Positions 34,734 to 43,940 of a stretch of DNA of 64,000 nt are shown here, in pieces. This DNA is from an uncultured Eubacteriales bacterium. GTDB taxonomy: Bacteria; Bacillota; Clostridia; Oscillospirales; CAG-272. Both the position numbers and the translations under genes were made by a program. Position 1 is the first letter of the stretch, and each line of letters opens with the position of its first letter. The notes beneath the pieces are model-generated. The model was given only the letters and a program-made list of their open reading frames with translations, had not been told where the DNA came from and made no database searches. The stretch is from positions 1 through 64,000 of the forward strand of contig CAJJIY010000003.1 in assembly GCA_905187695.1 (NCBI GenBank), in the 5' to 3' direction.

Positions 34734-35660
34734 TTATTTCTTGCTTTTTTCTTTTGCGCGTTTGTCGTTGATGATCTTCATGTGTTCGGCCGTAATCAGT
34801 TCCACGCCGTTTTCTTTGGCCCATTTGACGCAGCCCTTCAGCACAACGGGCAGGAACACGCGCGGCACGCCGAGAATGGTTTCCAGCGCATCATCGGTAA
34901 ATTTCACCTTGTCATCGGCGCGGTCGGCCGCATAACGGATCGAGGAAAGCGAGGCTTTGCGGACCTGCAGGAGTTCGGCGCGCAGACGGCGTTTGCGGTG
35001 GAACCAGAAGTTTTTGGAGTCCCGATAGCCGTAATCCACCGGCAAAGGCGGAAAGTCCTTGGCGCGCACACCGTTGATAATGGCATCACTGTATTTTTTC
35101 TTCATGAGAATCTTGTCTACGCGCAGAATAAAATGCGCGCCGAATTTGCTAGTAATGCCGTTGAAATCGTGGTAGGGGCCTTCGTAACCGTCCAGTTTCC
35201 CGGGTTCGTCCCGGTCGGCGCCGTCCAGCGCGCGCATCCAGGTACATTCGATGGCTTCAATCGCGTCGCTCATCACCATGGGGCGTTTTTCACCGGTTTC
35301 TTCTTCGATCAGGCTTTTTTCCAGGCGGAAATTGCATCGGGGCATCTTTTCACTTGGCTTGTCGCCCGGCCAGGAAAGTTTCACGGCTTCTTTGAAGGTT
35401 TTAGGGTCGTCATTCACAAAGTTCAGGGTGCATTTGCCGGTGCGCAGGATGTTTTGCGCCGTGTTGGAAGAATTGCGGCAACAAAGCAACATGGCGTAGT
35501 AATCTTTCCCGGCCACATAATAGGGCTGTACCAATGAATAGGGCCCCAGGTTGGTGCTTCCGTCCTCGCACAGCGTGCTGATAAGCACGGTGGGCATGGG
35601 AAAGAACAAAGAAGTCTGATAGAAATTGTCTACAATGCGAAGGTTTTCAAAACTGCTCAT
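34734..35660 (-). CDS. Flavin reductase-like FMN-binding protein with C-terminal PCP_red-like domain
   Basis: A 308-residue protein. The first about 200 residues resemble flavin-reductase-like split barrels that bind FMN (TVLISTLCEDGSTNLGPYSL, AQNILRTGKCTLNFVNDD). The last 60 (LETILGVPRVFLPVVLKGCV, ENGVELITAEHMKIIND) resemble the small helical PCP_red domain found at the end of some reductases. The substrate is unknown. It lies 39 bases downstream of a TetR regulator on the same strand and is probably controlled by it. Confidence 0.7.
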   Translation of the reverse strand: MSSFENLRIVDNFYQTSLFFPMPTVLISTLCEDGSTNLGPYSLVQPYYVAGKDYYAMLLCCRNSSNTAQNILRTGKCTLNFVNDDPKTFKEAVKLSWPGDKPSEKMPRCNFRLEKSLIEEETGEKRPMVMSDAIEAIECTWMRALDGADRDEPGKLDGYEGPYHDFNGITSKFGAHFILRVDKILMKKKYSDAIINGVRAKDFPPLPVDYGYRDSKNFWFHRKRRLRAELLQVRKASLSSIRYAADRADDKVKFTDDALETILGVPRVFLPVVLKGCVKWAKENGVELITAEHMKIINDKRAKEKSKK

Positions 35661-35699
35661 AAAAGCACTCCTTTTATTTATAATTTGAGTCGCTTGGAT

Positions 35700-36221
35700 T
35701 TAATTTATGAGTTTTTTCATGGCCGCGTACAGCCACGGGAAAGGTGTGCCTTCCAGCGTGAAGGCCAGTACCGATTCGGCAATCAGCCGGGAAAGGAAGT
35801 CGCGTTCTTCCGCGTTGGCATGTTGGCACAGCGGCAAAAACAGCGCGGCCAGTTGACCGCAAAGTTGCCGATGGCGCTCCTGAAAAACAGAAGAAAAGGT
35901 TTTGGTGGCGGCAGGATCGGAAAAAAGCGCGTGGTGCCGTGCGGCAAAACCGGAGATCTCCTGATAAACACAGAAAAAGAACGGCTCTGTGTCCTCGGTC
36001 GGGCAGGCCGCGATCTTTTGGATGCAATTTTGCCAGTCCGCGGCCATAAAGGACGCAATCAACAGATCTTTGGATTTGAAATAGTTGTAAACCGTCCCCA
36101 CCGCCAGGCCGCATTCTCTGGCGACAGAGCGGATGGTGGTGGCGGCATAGCCGCGTTCGGCAATTTGTTTTTGAGCGGTGGCAAGCAGTTGCTCACGGGC
36201 ATTTTGAATGATTTTCGGCAT
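35700..36221 (-). CDS. TetR-family transcriptional regulator
   Basis: A 173-residue regulator with a standard N-terminal TetR helix-turn-helix (IAERGYAATTIRSVARECGL then VGTVYNYFKSKDLLIAS, residues about 20-57) and a helical ligand-binding domain. The downstream flavoprotein is its likely target, and it probably controls itself through an inverted repeat between its promoter and start codon. ATG 36221 follows GGAGG. Confidence 0.92.
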   Translation of the reverse strand: MPKIIQNAREQLLATAQKQIAERGYAATTIRSVARECGLAVGTVYNYFKSKDLLIASFMAADWQNCIQKIAACPTEDTEPFFFCVYQEISGFAARHHALFSDPAATKTFSSVFQERHRQLCGQLAALFLPLCQHANAEERDFLSRLIAESVLAFTLEGTPFPWLYAAMKKLIN

Positions 36222-36265
36222 TTCGGGCCTCCGGTTTGCTTTGGAAAGGGTTGAAATTTTGCAGG

Positions 36266-36321
36266 ACGGGTTTTATGAACCCGTTCATTTTGAGTATATA
36301 ACGATTCCGAAACTTTGTCAA
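36266..36321 (-). promoter_or_regulatory. TetR gene promoter and probable operator
   Basis: Minus-strand promoter TTGACA (36316-36321), 17 bases, TATACT (36293-36298). Just downstream of the predicted start is an inverted repeat with arms ACGGGTT/AACCCGT at 36266-36284, a natural place for autoregulation. Confidence 0.7.
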
Positions 36322-36420
36322 GCATTTAACAAAAATTTCGGAAAATATTTTTGCAAGAGGATTGCAGGGGCAAAAGCCCTCTCGTATTTTAAAATTAGCC
36401 GGCAAAAAAGCGCGAAAGCC

Positions 36421-36449
36421 TTGAAAAGCGGAAACGGGTATGCTATAAT
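36421..36449 (+). promoter_or_regulatory. Promoter of the membrane protein-SDR operon
   Basis: TTGAAA (36421-36426) and TATAAT (36444-36449) with 17-base spacing on the plus strand. The leader of nearly 200 bases to the start at 36649 contains hairpins, e.g. ATCCGG/CCGGAT around 36520, and no gene. Confidence 0.8.
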
Positions 36450-36648
36450 AACCAATAATAAAGACCGGTGCCGGGTTCTCCGGCTCCTAGCGCCTTTTGT
36501 TCAGAAAAAAGATGATGGTTGCATCCGGGTTTTCCGGATCGCGTATAAATATGTAGATAAAATGGAAAATCTGTTGATGTCCGACGGCGGGTCTGCCCAT
36601 GGCGGATTGGCCGATCGCCGCGCATGCGGAAATAAGGGAGGTGACACC

Positions 36649-38349
36649 TTGATAAAGCGCCTTTTTAGAGATGAAAGAAAACGGCGCCTGTTTTCGGAGG
36701 GTGTTTTTTCGGCCTGCCTTTTTCTTGCGGCGCTCTTTTTTGTTTACCGGATGGCGGTGGTGGATTTTGACCCGCACCATTCCGGGCTTATGTATAAATC
36801 CGCATTGGATGTGGCGCACGGCAAGGTGCTGTTTCTTGAAACATTCACACAGTACGGCGCATTGGTCACCTATCTGCAGTCGCTTGCCATTCTGGTACTG
36901 GGCGAGCGGGTGCGTTCCATCCTTTTTTCCACCGCCTTTTTCTATGCGGCGGACTATTTGCTCTTTTATCTTTTTTCACGGCGCTTTCTGCCCCGTCTGC
37001 CCTCGTTTCTGGCCACATTGACGCTGTTGTTTCTGGCTCCTTATTACACCTGGCCTTTTCAGCCCTGGTCGTCGGTCTATGCGCTTTTCTTCTTTTTCCT
37101 TTGCATTTTTTTTACCCTGCGTGCGCTGGAGCGGATTTCTCCGCTTTACGGATTTTTGGCGGGAGCGGCGGCCATGCTTTGCTTCTGGTGCCGGCAACCG
37201 GTCGGATTGGTCACCTTACTGGGGGTGCTGATCTGTTTCTCCCTTCCGCTTTTCTTTGCGCCGCGGGCCTGCCGGAATCGCGGGGGAGAACGGTTTGCCC
37301 TTTGCTTTTTTGCTCTTTGCGGGGCGGTGCTTGCCTTTGCCGCAATCTTCCTTCCAATCTATCTTTCCGGTGCGGCCGGTGATTTTTATCAGCAGAGTAT
37401 CAAAGGGATGCTTACTTTTGCCGTTTCTTCCCGACCGGAAGAAGGATCGGCTTTTCTGAATGTTTTCTACCGGCTGATTGTGGCGCCTTTCACCGAGCGG
37501 GGCATGCCCTTTTTGGGAACGGTGTGGCTCTTTTTGCCGCTGTGCTCGCTGGCTCTTTTTGCGGGCGGCGTCCGCGCTTACCGCCGTGCGCTCCGGGAGG
37601 GCGGAGAAAAGGCGGCGTGCCGGGCTCTGCTTCTTTCGGCTTTTGCGGTGCTTGCGGTATCGGCCTGGCATCAATACTATCCGGTCTCCTGCTACCGCCA
37701 TTGGTATTGGGGCGCGTTTCCCTCGGTTTTCAGCGCCTTTTATCTGGGCTTCCGTTTCCTCCCGATCCTTTCCGGAAAGACGGGAACGGGGAAAAAGCCC
37801 CGCGCTGCGGCGGCGCTTTTCCTGCTTTGCGCGGTGGTGATTCTCGGCTCCAATGCCAGTTACCGGTTTTATATGAGCGGGGTAAAAATTGTCCGCAGTG
37901 AACAGGCGGGGAAATTCAGTCATCCGGTCTATACGCACCTGGACGGGCTTTACCTGGACAAAGATGTCGCGCTTTATTATAAATCGCTGTTTGATTATGT
38001 GAACAATCTGCAGACGGTCTTTCCGGAGCGCAACATCATCAATACTACCGAAAACGGTCTTTATGCCGTGTTCGGGCAGGAGAATATCGGCCCGCTTTTC
38101 AACAATGCCGGTAATTTTTATTATGAAAATTATACGACCAGTCTGGCTGAGTATATCCGCATCCGACGGCCGATCGTCATCGGCTCGGAGCCGCCCGGTG
38201 AAAACTATGTTTTTCTCTACGAGCCCCCCGGGGATCATGCCGATCCCTGCCCGGAATATCATCATCTGCCCGCGCGCATCTGGCTACCTGCGGAACTGTA
38301 TGCGCAATGGCTCCATGCCGGCGCGGTTGTAAAGGAACAGGCACCATGA
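36649..38349 (+). CDS. Large polytopic membrane protein, GT-C glycosyltransferase-like
   Basis: About 566 residues, with roughly ten to eleven hydrophobic helices in the first 430 residues and a hydrophilic, extracytoplasmic C-terminal domain of about 130 residues. The first loop carries an acidic patch (VVDFDPHHSGLMYKSALD), like the loop that holds the catalytic Asp of GT-C type lipid-linked sugar transferases. This supports but does not prove such a role. The TTG at 36649 is chosen because AGGGAGGTGA stands exactly in place; the frame is open far upstream without homology. Overlaps the SDR gene as ATGA. Confidence 0.65.
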   Translation: MIKRLFRDERKRRLFSEGVFSACLFLAALFFVYRMAVVDFDPHHSGLMYKSALDVAHGKVLFLETFTQYGALVTYLQSLAILVLGERVRSILFSTAFFYAADYLLFYLFSRRFLPRLPSFLATLTLLFLAPYYTWPFQPWSSVYALFFFFLCIFFTLRALERISPLYGFLAGAAAMLCFWCRQPVGLVTLLGVLICFSLPLFFAPRACRNRGGERFALCFFALCGAVLAFAAIFLPIYLSGAAGDFYQQSIKGMLTFAVSSRPEEGSAFLNVFYRLIVAPFTERGMPFLGTVWLFLPLCSLALFAGGVRAYRRALREGGEKAACRALLLSAFAVLAVSAWHQYYPVSCYRHWYWGAFPSVFSAFYLGFRFLPILSGKTGTGKKPRAAAALFLLCAVVILGSNASYRFYMSGVKIVRSEQAGKFSHPVYTHLDGLYLDKDVALYYKSLFDYVNNLQTVFPERNIINTTENGLYAVFGQENIGPLFNNAGNFYYENYTTSLAEYIRIRRPIVIGSEPPGENYVFLYEPPGDHADPCPEYHHLPARIWLPAELYAQWLHAGAVVKEQAP

Positions 38350-39245
38350 GCATAAAATACGAAAAATGGAGACAAAAGAACCTGACGGATCTGCGCGGAA
38401 TGCGCGTGGTGATTACCGGCGCCAACAGCGGCATCGGGTTTGAGACGGCGAGAGGGTTCCTTTTCGGCGGCGCGGCGGTCCTTCTGGCCTGCCGGAATCC
38501 TTTGCGCGCAAAAGAGGCCGCCGACCGACTTCTCGCGGAATTTCCGGGGGCCAATGTCGCTGTTTCGCAGCTGGATCTGGCCTCTTTTGAAAGCATTGAT
38601 GCTTTTGCCGGGGCGCTTTGCAAAGGCCCGAAGATCAATATTTTTGTGCATTGCGCGGGCATTTACTATCCAAAAGACAGCCGGACAAAAGACGGGCTTC
38701 CCGCCACGGTCGGGGTCAATTATATCGGCACTCTGCGTTTGGCGCTGGCAGTCTTGCCCGCGCTTTCTCCGGATGCCCGCATGGTCTTTACCACCAGCCT
38801 GGTGGATCGCTTCGGCCGTGTGAAGGACGGCGGCGTGACCGCGCCGGATTCAAGCGAAGGCTATGCCGCCTATGCACGCAGCAAATATCTGCTCTCGGCA
38901 GCGGCCCGCCAGCTGGCGCTCCGTTCGGCCTCGGCAAACGGCCCTGCAATTCTGGCCGCGCATCCCGGGATTACCGCCACCAATATTCTTGCGCCGGAAA
39001 AGACCCGGCACAAGCCGAGCTTTTCCCGTGCAGGACACGCCTTTTTATATCTTTTTACGCACTCGCCCGAAAAGGCCTCGCTCTCCTTGCTGATGGCCGC
39101 GGCGGGAAAAAACACCAAAAACGGGGAGATCATCGGCCCGCGCGGTCTTTTCGGGATCAGCGGCTATCCGCACATCACCCGTTATTGCCGGCGGGTACGC
39201 CATGCGCCCGTGGGAGAACAGATTTTTTCCGGGAATACCCGGTGA
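38346..39245 (+). CDS. Short-chain dehydrogenase/reductase
   Basis: A 299-residue SDR oxidoreductase. NAD(P)-binding loop TGANSGIGFETARG near residue 24, LDLASFESIDAF, the structural VNYIGTLRLALAV, and catalytic Tyr and Lys in YARSKYLLS (YxxxK). The order resembles the retinol-dehydrogenase-like SDRs acting on lipids, but the substrate is unknown. It is translationally coupled to the membrane protein upstream. Confidence 0.88.
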   Translation: MSIKYEKWRQKNLTDLRGMRVVITGANSGIGFETARGFLFGGAAVLLACRNPLRAKEAADRLLAEFPGANVAVSQLDLASFESIDAFAGALCKGPKINIFVHCAGIYYPKDSRTKDGLPATVGVNYIGTLRLALAVLPALSPDARMVFTTSLVDRFGRVKDGGVTAPDSSEGYAAYARSKYLLSAAARQLALRSASANGPAILAAHPGITATNILAPEKTRHKPSFSRAGHAFLYLFTHSPEKASLSLLMAAAGKNTKNGEIIGPRGLFGISGYPHITRYCRRVRHAPVGEQIFSGNTR

Positions 39246-39261
39246 AAAGAAGGAGGAAAAA

Positions 39262-40620
39262 ATGCTGAAAAAAGAAAATGCACTGGAACTGTTCGACATT
39301 TACCCCAAAGTCGTTCCGGTGGGAAAACCCGTCAGTTTCACTTTGCAGGCACTGGATCCGGATATTTTCTTCGGAACGGTTACGCATCTGGATGTGATTG
39401 CCGTAAACGGTGCGACGGACAGCAACCGAACCTACTTTGCGCAAAACATTGCCACCACGCCGCTGGAGCCCCCCATGCACGGGTTTCGTTTTACGCTGAC
39501 CCTGCCCGCGGAGGATGAATATCAGATCCATCTGGTTTTTGAAGAGACCGGCATAAAACGCCCGAAAGCGGTGTTGACAGTGGCGGCTGTAGAGGACGAC
39601 CTGCTTTACCGCAGTCCGCTGGTGGGCGATTTCCATGCCCACACTTATTTCTCAGACGGAAACGAGGGGCCGGCATTTGTGGCGGCGCGCTACCGCCGGA
39701 GCGGATATGACTTTCTTGCGGTGACCGATCACCGCCGCCGGGCGCCGTCGCTTCGCGCCATTGCGGCATATGAGGGCCTGAATTTGCCTTTCCGCCTTTA
39801 TCCCGGAGAGGAAGTGCACCCGAACAAAGCTTATGTACACATTGTCAATTTTGCTTCCGACAAGAGCGCCAACGCTTTTGCGCTCCGCGAAAAGGACGCG
39901 GCCACCTGGCGGAATGCCGACCCCACGCCGGAATATGAAGAAGAATTGCGCCGCGTCATGGCCGAACTGCCCGAGCCGCTGCCGCACGAGGATATGCGCC
40001 GCGAAATCGCCAGCGCGGTGATCGTGGCCCGGATCATCCGGGAGGGCGGCGGTTTGGCGATTCTGGCGCACCCGCATTGGCATTATCCCGGCCAAAATGT
40101 GCCGGACGCCATGTACCGCTATTTCTTTGAACATCACATTTTCGATGCGTTGGAACTGCAGGGTGGTCTTCTCTGGTACGAGAACCAGACGCAGAACGCA
40201 CTGTGGGAAGAGTTGCGTGCGCAGGGACATCAGCTTCCGGTGGTCGGCTCCAGTGATGAACACGGTGTGTTACCGAAACATCTTAAAGCGGACATTGAGT
40301 ATTTTACCGAAGAACGCACCCTGCTTCTGGCCAAGGAAAATACCCGGGAAGGCATTATCGAGGCCGTGAAGAATCTTTATTCGGTGGCTATGCAAAAGGA
40401 CGAAGGAAGCAACCCGGTCCTTTGCGGCGGAAATTACCGTCTGCGCCGTTATATGGTCTTCCTCCTGCGCAACTACTTCCCCATCCGGGACGAAGTATAT
40501 TTTGAACAGGGACGGCTGATGCACGCTTTTGCGGCGGGCACGCCCGGCGCAAAGGAAAAACTGCTTCGCTGTGTGGCGGACAGCGCCGATTTTGAATCCA
40601 AGTATTTCTACCGGCCCTGA
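39262..40620 (+). CDS. PHP-domain metal-dependent phosphoesterase
   Basis: A 452-residue protein with an N-terminal beta-rich part of about 115 residues and then a PHP domain. Metal-binding motifs are DFHAHTYFSDG, FLAVTDHRRRAPS, GEEVHPN, ILAHPHWHYP and GSSDEHG. PHP proteins hydrolyse phosphate esters or phosphodiesters with metal clusters. The N-terminal domain may bind a partner or carbohydrate. ATG 39262 follows AGGAGG. It ends at a terminator, so it is the last gene of its operon. Confidence 0.85.
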   Translation: MLKKENALELFDIYPKVVPVGKPVSFTLQALDPDIFFGTVTHLDVIAVNGATDSNRTYFAQNIATTPLEPPMHGFRFTLTLPAEDEYQIHLVFEETGIKRPKAVLTVAAVEDDLLYRSPLVGDFHAHTYFSDGNEGPAFVAARYRRSGYDFLAVTDHRRRAPSLRAIAAYEGLNLPFRLYPGEEVHPNKAYVHIVNFASDKSANAFALREKDAATWRNADPTPEYEEELRRVMAELPEPLPHEDMRREIASAVIVARIIREGGGLAILAHPHWHYPGQNVPDAMYRYFFEHHIFDALELQGGLLWYENQTQNALWEELRAQGHQLPVVGSSDEHGVLPKHLKADIEYFTEERTLLLAKENTREGIIEAVKNLYSVAMQKDEGSNPVLCGGNYRLRRYMVFLLRNYFPIRDEVYFEQGRLMHAFAAGTPGAKEKLLRCVADSADFESKYFYRP

Positions 40621-40630
40621 GACCGGAAAA

Positions 40631-40662
40631 AAACAGGCCGGGGCTTTTGCCCGGCCTGTTTT
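40631..40662 (+). terminator. Intrinsic terminator after the PHP gene
   Basis: A GC-rich stem (ACAGGCCGGG with CCCGGCCTGT), TTTT loop and T-run. A second hairpin (AGGCAA-GGCG arms) at about 40680-40705 precedes the deoC ribosome binding site. Confidence 0.85.
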
Positions 40663-40719
40663 ATAAAAGCGGAAGAAAAAAGGCAAGGCGATTGCCGCCT
40701 TTGCCTGAAAGGATAAAAT

Positions 40720-41421
40720 ATGGAAGAAATCATTTCTCCCCAGATCCGGGAAATACTTAAAACAGTGGATCATACGCTGCTCTCTCCGACCGCGACCGAG
40801 TCGGAGGTCCGCCAACTCTGCCGGGACGGATTGCGTTTCCGGACAGCCAGTGTGTGCGTGGCCCCGGCGTTTGTGCATATGTCCCGGGATTTTTGCGGAA
40901 AAGACCTCCCGGTCTGTACGGTCATCGGATTTCCGAACGGCTACGCGACCTCCCCGGTCAAATGCTTTGAAACCGCAGATGCCATCCGAAACGGTGCCGA
41001 TGAGGTGGACATGGTGGTGAATCTCGGTTGGGTCAAGGAAGGAAAATATGAGGCGGTCCTGGAAGAAATCAACGCAGTCAAGGAAGCTGCCGAGGGGCGG
41101 ATCCTGAAAGTGATCGTTGAGACCTGCCTTCTGACCGAGGCGGAAAAGATCCGGATGTGCGAGGTGGTTTCGGCATCGGACGCCGATTTCATCAAAACCT
41201 CTACCGGGTTTTCAAAAGGCGGCGCCACAAGAGCCGATATTGCGCTTTTCCGTGCCCATATGACCGGTAAAAAGAAGATCAAGGCCGCCGGCGGCATTGC
41301 CTCGCTCTCGGACGCGCGCGATTTTTTGGCGCTCGGCGCAGACCGGCTCGGAACCAGCCGGATCGTCAGATTGGTCAAGGAAGGTATTGAAAAAGCGCAA
41401 AGGGAGTCAGGGAAGTTCTGA
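40720..41421 (+). CDS. deoC: Deoxyribose-phosphate aldolase
   Basis: A 233-residue class I aldolase that splits 2-deoxyribose 5-phosphate to glyceraldehyde 3-phosphate and acetaldehyde. The Schiff-base lysine is in FIKTSTGFSKGGAT, with a second active-site lysine in IKAAGGIAS; DEVDMVVNLG is also intact. Length is normal. It is the first of five nucleoside-salvage genes (deoC, deoD, deoB, cdd, pdp) on one strand. Confidence 0.97.
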   Translation: MEEIISPQIREILKTVDHTLLSPTATESEVRQLCRDGLRFRTASVCVAPAFVHMSRDFCGKDLPVCTVIGFPNGYATSPVKCFETADAIRNGADEVDMVVNLGWVKEGKYEAVLEEINAVKEAAEGRILKVIVETCLLTEAEKIRMCEVVSASDADFIKTSTGFSKGGATRADIALFRAHMTGKKKIKAAGGIASLSDARDFLALGADRLGTSRIVRLVKEGIEKAQRESGKF

Positions 41422-41506
41422 CCGGCCGCCGAGTCAAGAAAGTTACACAAGAAGCCCCGCGGAAGGCCGCGGGGAAAAGCCGGATTTCCGGCGGGAAGGA
41501 GCCTAT

Positions 41507-42253
41507 ATGGGAAATCTTTATCCAACGCCGCACATTGACGCTGCGCCCGGAGACTTTGCCAAAACCGTGCTGATGCCGGGCGACCCTCTTCGTTCCAGAC
41601 TGATTGCCGAAAAATTTCTTACCGACGCGCGTCCGGTCAATAATGTGCGCGGTGTGCAGGGGTATACCGGCACTTATAACGGACATCCGGTATCGGTCAT
41701 GGCCAGCGGCATGGGGATGCCATCCATCGGCATTTACGCGCACGAACTCTATACGGTTTTCGGCGTGGAAAACATTTTGCGCGTCGGGTCGGCGGGCGGA
41801 ATGCGCCCGGAGGTCCGGGTGCGCGATCTGGTAATCGGGATGGGCGCCTGTACGGATTCGGATTTCGCCCGGCAATATCACCTGCCCGGTACTTTTGCGC
41901 CGATTGGCGATTATCGCATGCTGGAGACTTTTGTGTCCCGTGCCAGGGCGCGTGGCTCCCGCTTCCATGTGGGCAATCTTTTTTCATCGGATCATTTTTA
42001 CCGTGATGAGGCCGATTTGCCCGAAACCTTCCGGGCCACGCCCGCTTTTTCCAAAATGGGTGTGCTGGCCGTGGAAATGGAGGCCGCGGCGCTGTATATG
42101 ACGGCGGCGCGAAACGGCAGGCGGGCGCTTGCCGTGTGCACCGTGTCGGACCATCTGCTGACCGGAGAGGCGCTCCCGGCCGCTGAACGGCAGAATTCTT
42201 TCACGGAAATGATAGAATTGGCACTGGAAACGGCGGTGGCATTGGATGACTGA
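41507..42253 (+). CDS. deoD: Purine nucleoside phosphorylase (hexameric DeoD type)
   Basis: A 248-residue phosphorylase that releases purine bases from (deoxy)ribonucleosides. The phosphate-binding MPGDPLRSRLIAEKFL, ASGMGMPSIGIYAHEL, VLAVEMEAAALY and TVSDHLLTGE are in order. ATG 41507 follows GAAGGAG; the frame extends upstream but through a hairpin (GCCCCGCGG/CCGCGGGG) in the deoC-deoD spacer. It overlaps deoB by 8 bases. Confidence 0.96.
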   Translation: MGNLYPTPHIDAAPGDFAKTVLMPGDPLRSRLIAEKFLTDARPVNNVRGVQGYTGTYNGHPVSVMASGMGMPSIGIYAHELYTVFGVENILRVGSAGGMRPEVRVRDLVIGMGACTDSDFARQYHLPGTFAPIGDYRMLETFVSRARARGSRFHVGNLFSSDHFYRDEADLPETFRATPAFSKMGVLAVEMEAAALYMTAARNGRRALAVCTVSDHLLTGEALPAAERQNSFTEMIELALETAVALDD

Positions 42254-43445
42254 GCAAAATAAAAAAAGAGCAGACGGCCGCCGGGTCTTTCTCGTGGTTC
42301 TGGATTCCTGCGGCGCGGGAGAAATGCCGGACGCGGCTGAATTCGGAGACCGAGATTGCAACACGCTCCGGCGCATCTCGGAAAACGCGGCTTTTTCCTG
42401 TGAGAATACCCGCAAAATGGGGCTTGGAAATATTGACGGGCTCTCTTTTCTCGGAATCATCCCGCGGCCGACCGGCGCCTTCGGGAAATTGGCGGAGCGC
42501 TCCCGCGGAAAGGATACCACCACCGGACACTGGGAAATTGCCGGGGTGGTCTCACCCCGACCGATGCCCACTTTCCCGCAGGGTTTCCCGGCGGAGGTGC
42601 TGGAGGCGTTTTCCGCCAAAACCGGGCGGGGCGTACTCTGCAATCGCCCGTACTCCGGCACCCAGGTCATTAAAGACTATGGAGAAGAACATTTGCGCAC
42701 CGGCAAACTGATCGTTTATACCTCGGCGGACAGCGTGTTTCAGGTGGCGGCGCACGAATCGTTGGTGCCGCTTTCCGAGTTGTACGCGGATTGCCGCGCG
42801 GCGCGGGAGATCTTACAGGGGCCGTATGGCGTCGGTCGGGTGATCGCCCGCCCTTTCACCGGAGAAGCGCCGGATTTTGTCCGCACGCCGAACCGCCGCG
42901 ACTTTTCACTGGAACCGCCGGAAGAGACTCTGCTGGACGCAGTGAAAAAAAGTGGGCAAACGGTATGGGCAATCGGAAAAATCTCGGATATTTTCGCGGG
43001 GCGCGGTGTGACGCGCTCGGTTCTGACGCACGGAAACGCCGAGGGGATGAGAGAAATTCTCCGGGCACAGGCGGCCGATTTTTCGGGCCTTTGTTTTCTG
43101 AATCTGGTGGATTTTGATATGCTTTACGGTCACCGACAGGATGTGCCGGGTTATGCCGCGGCTTTTGCCGCCTTCGATCGTTGGCTGCCTTCTTTTCTCG
43201 CGCAGATGCGGCAGGACGATCTTTTGATAATCACCGCCGATCACGGATGTGATCCCGGAGACGCGCACACCGACCACACCCGGGAATACATTCCGCTTTT
43301 GGTCTATGGCGCAGGCGTCGTACCGGTCAATCTCGGTGTGCGTCCGACTTTCGCCGATATCGGCGCCACAGTGGCCGATTATCTCGGCGTGCCGTTTACC
43401 GGCGCGGGTGAAAGTTTCTGGTCGCTCATAAAGCAAAAAAATTAA
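42246..43445 (+). CDS. deoB: Phosphopentomutase
   Basis: A 399-residue alkaline-phosphatase-fold enzyme that interconverts (deoxy)ribose 1- and 5-phosphate, supplying DeoC. Metal sites are visible in VVLDSCGAGEMPDA, KDTTTGHWE, and ITADHGCDPGDAHTDHTRE near the C-terminus. Overlap with deoD shows translational coupling. Confidence 0.97.
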   Translation: MTEQNKKRADGRRVFLVVLDSCGAGEMPDAAEFGDRDCNTLRRISENAAFSCENTRKMGLGNIDGLSFLGIIPRPTGAFGKLAERSRGKDTTTGHWEIAGVVSPRPMPTFPQGFPAEVLEAFSAKTGRGVLCNRPYSGTQVIKDYGEEHLRTGKLIVYTSADSVFQVAAHESLVPLSELYADCRAAREILQGPYGVGRVIARPFTGEAPDFVRTPNRRDFSLEPPEETLLDAVKKSGQTVWAIGKISDIFAGRGVTRSVLTHGNAEGMREILRAQAADFSGLCFLNLVDFDMLYGHRQDVPGYAAAFAAFDRWLPSFLAQMRQDDLLIITADHGCDPGDAHTDHTREYIPLLVYGAGVVPVNLGVRPTFADIGATVADYLGVPFTGAGESFWSLIKQKN

Positions 43446-43505
43446 AATACCCGCCAAACGGGTAAACTTTTTGTGCTATAAAATATCAATAAGGAGGATT
43501 TCGGC

Positions 43506-43940
43506 ATGACCGACAAAGAATTGTGTCTGACCGCGGCCGCCGCACGGCGCCGGGCTTACGCGCCTTACTCGCGTTTTGCGGTCGGGGCGGCGTTGCTCAC
43601 GGAAACGGGAAAAGTTTTCACCGGTGCGAATATTGAAAATGCGGCCTTTACCCCCACAATCTGCGCCGAACGGGTGGCATTTTTCCGGGCGCTTTCGGAA
43701 GGAGAACGGCGTTTTTCGGCCATTGCCATCTGCGGCGGACAAATCGGAGAAAAAGGCGAAAAAACCGCACCGTGTGGGGTCTGCCGGCAGGTGATGCGGG
43801 AATTTTGCACACCGGATTTCAGAATATTACTGACAGATGAGCAGGGCTTTTTCGACGAATATCCGTTGTCCTCGCTGCTGCCGCTTTCTTTTGGACCGCA
43901 AACGCTGAAAAAGGGGGAAAAGAAAGATGCGGATGTATGA
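43506..43940 (+). CDS. cdd: Cytidine deaminase
   Basis: A 144-residue zinc enzyme converting (deoxy)cytidine to (deoxy)uridine. The zinc and catalytic motifs are CAERVAFFRAL (residues about 56-66) and PCGVCRQVM (about 90-98). RRRAYAPYSRFAVGAAL is the usual start. The gene overlaps pdp by 14 bases, so uridine formed here can be phosphorolysed at once. AAGGAGG precedes the ATG. Confidence 0.96.
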   Translation: MTDKELCLTAAAARRRAYAPYSRFAVGAALLTETGKVFTGANIENAAFTPTICAERVAFFRALSEGERRFSAIAICGGQIGEKGEKTAPCGVCRQVMREFCTPDFRILLTDEQGFFDEYPLSSLLPLSFGPQTLKKGEKKDADV

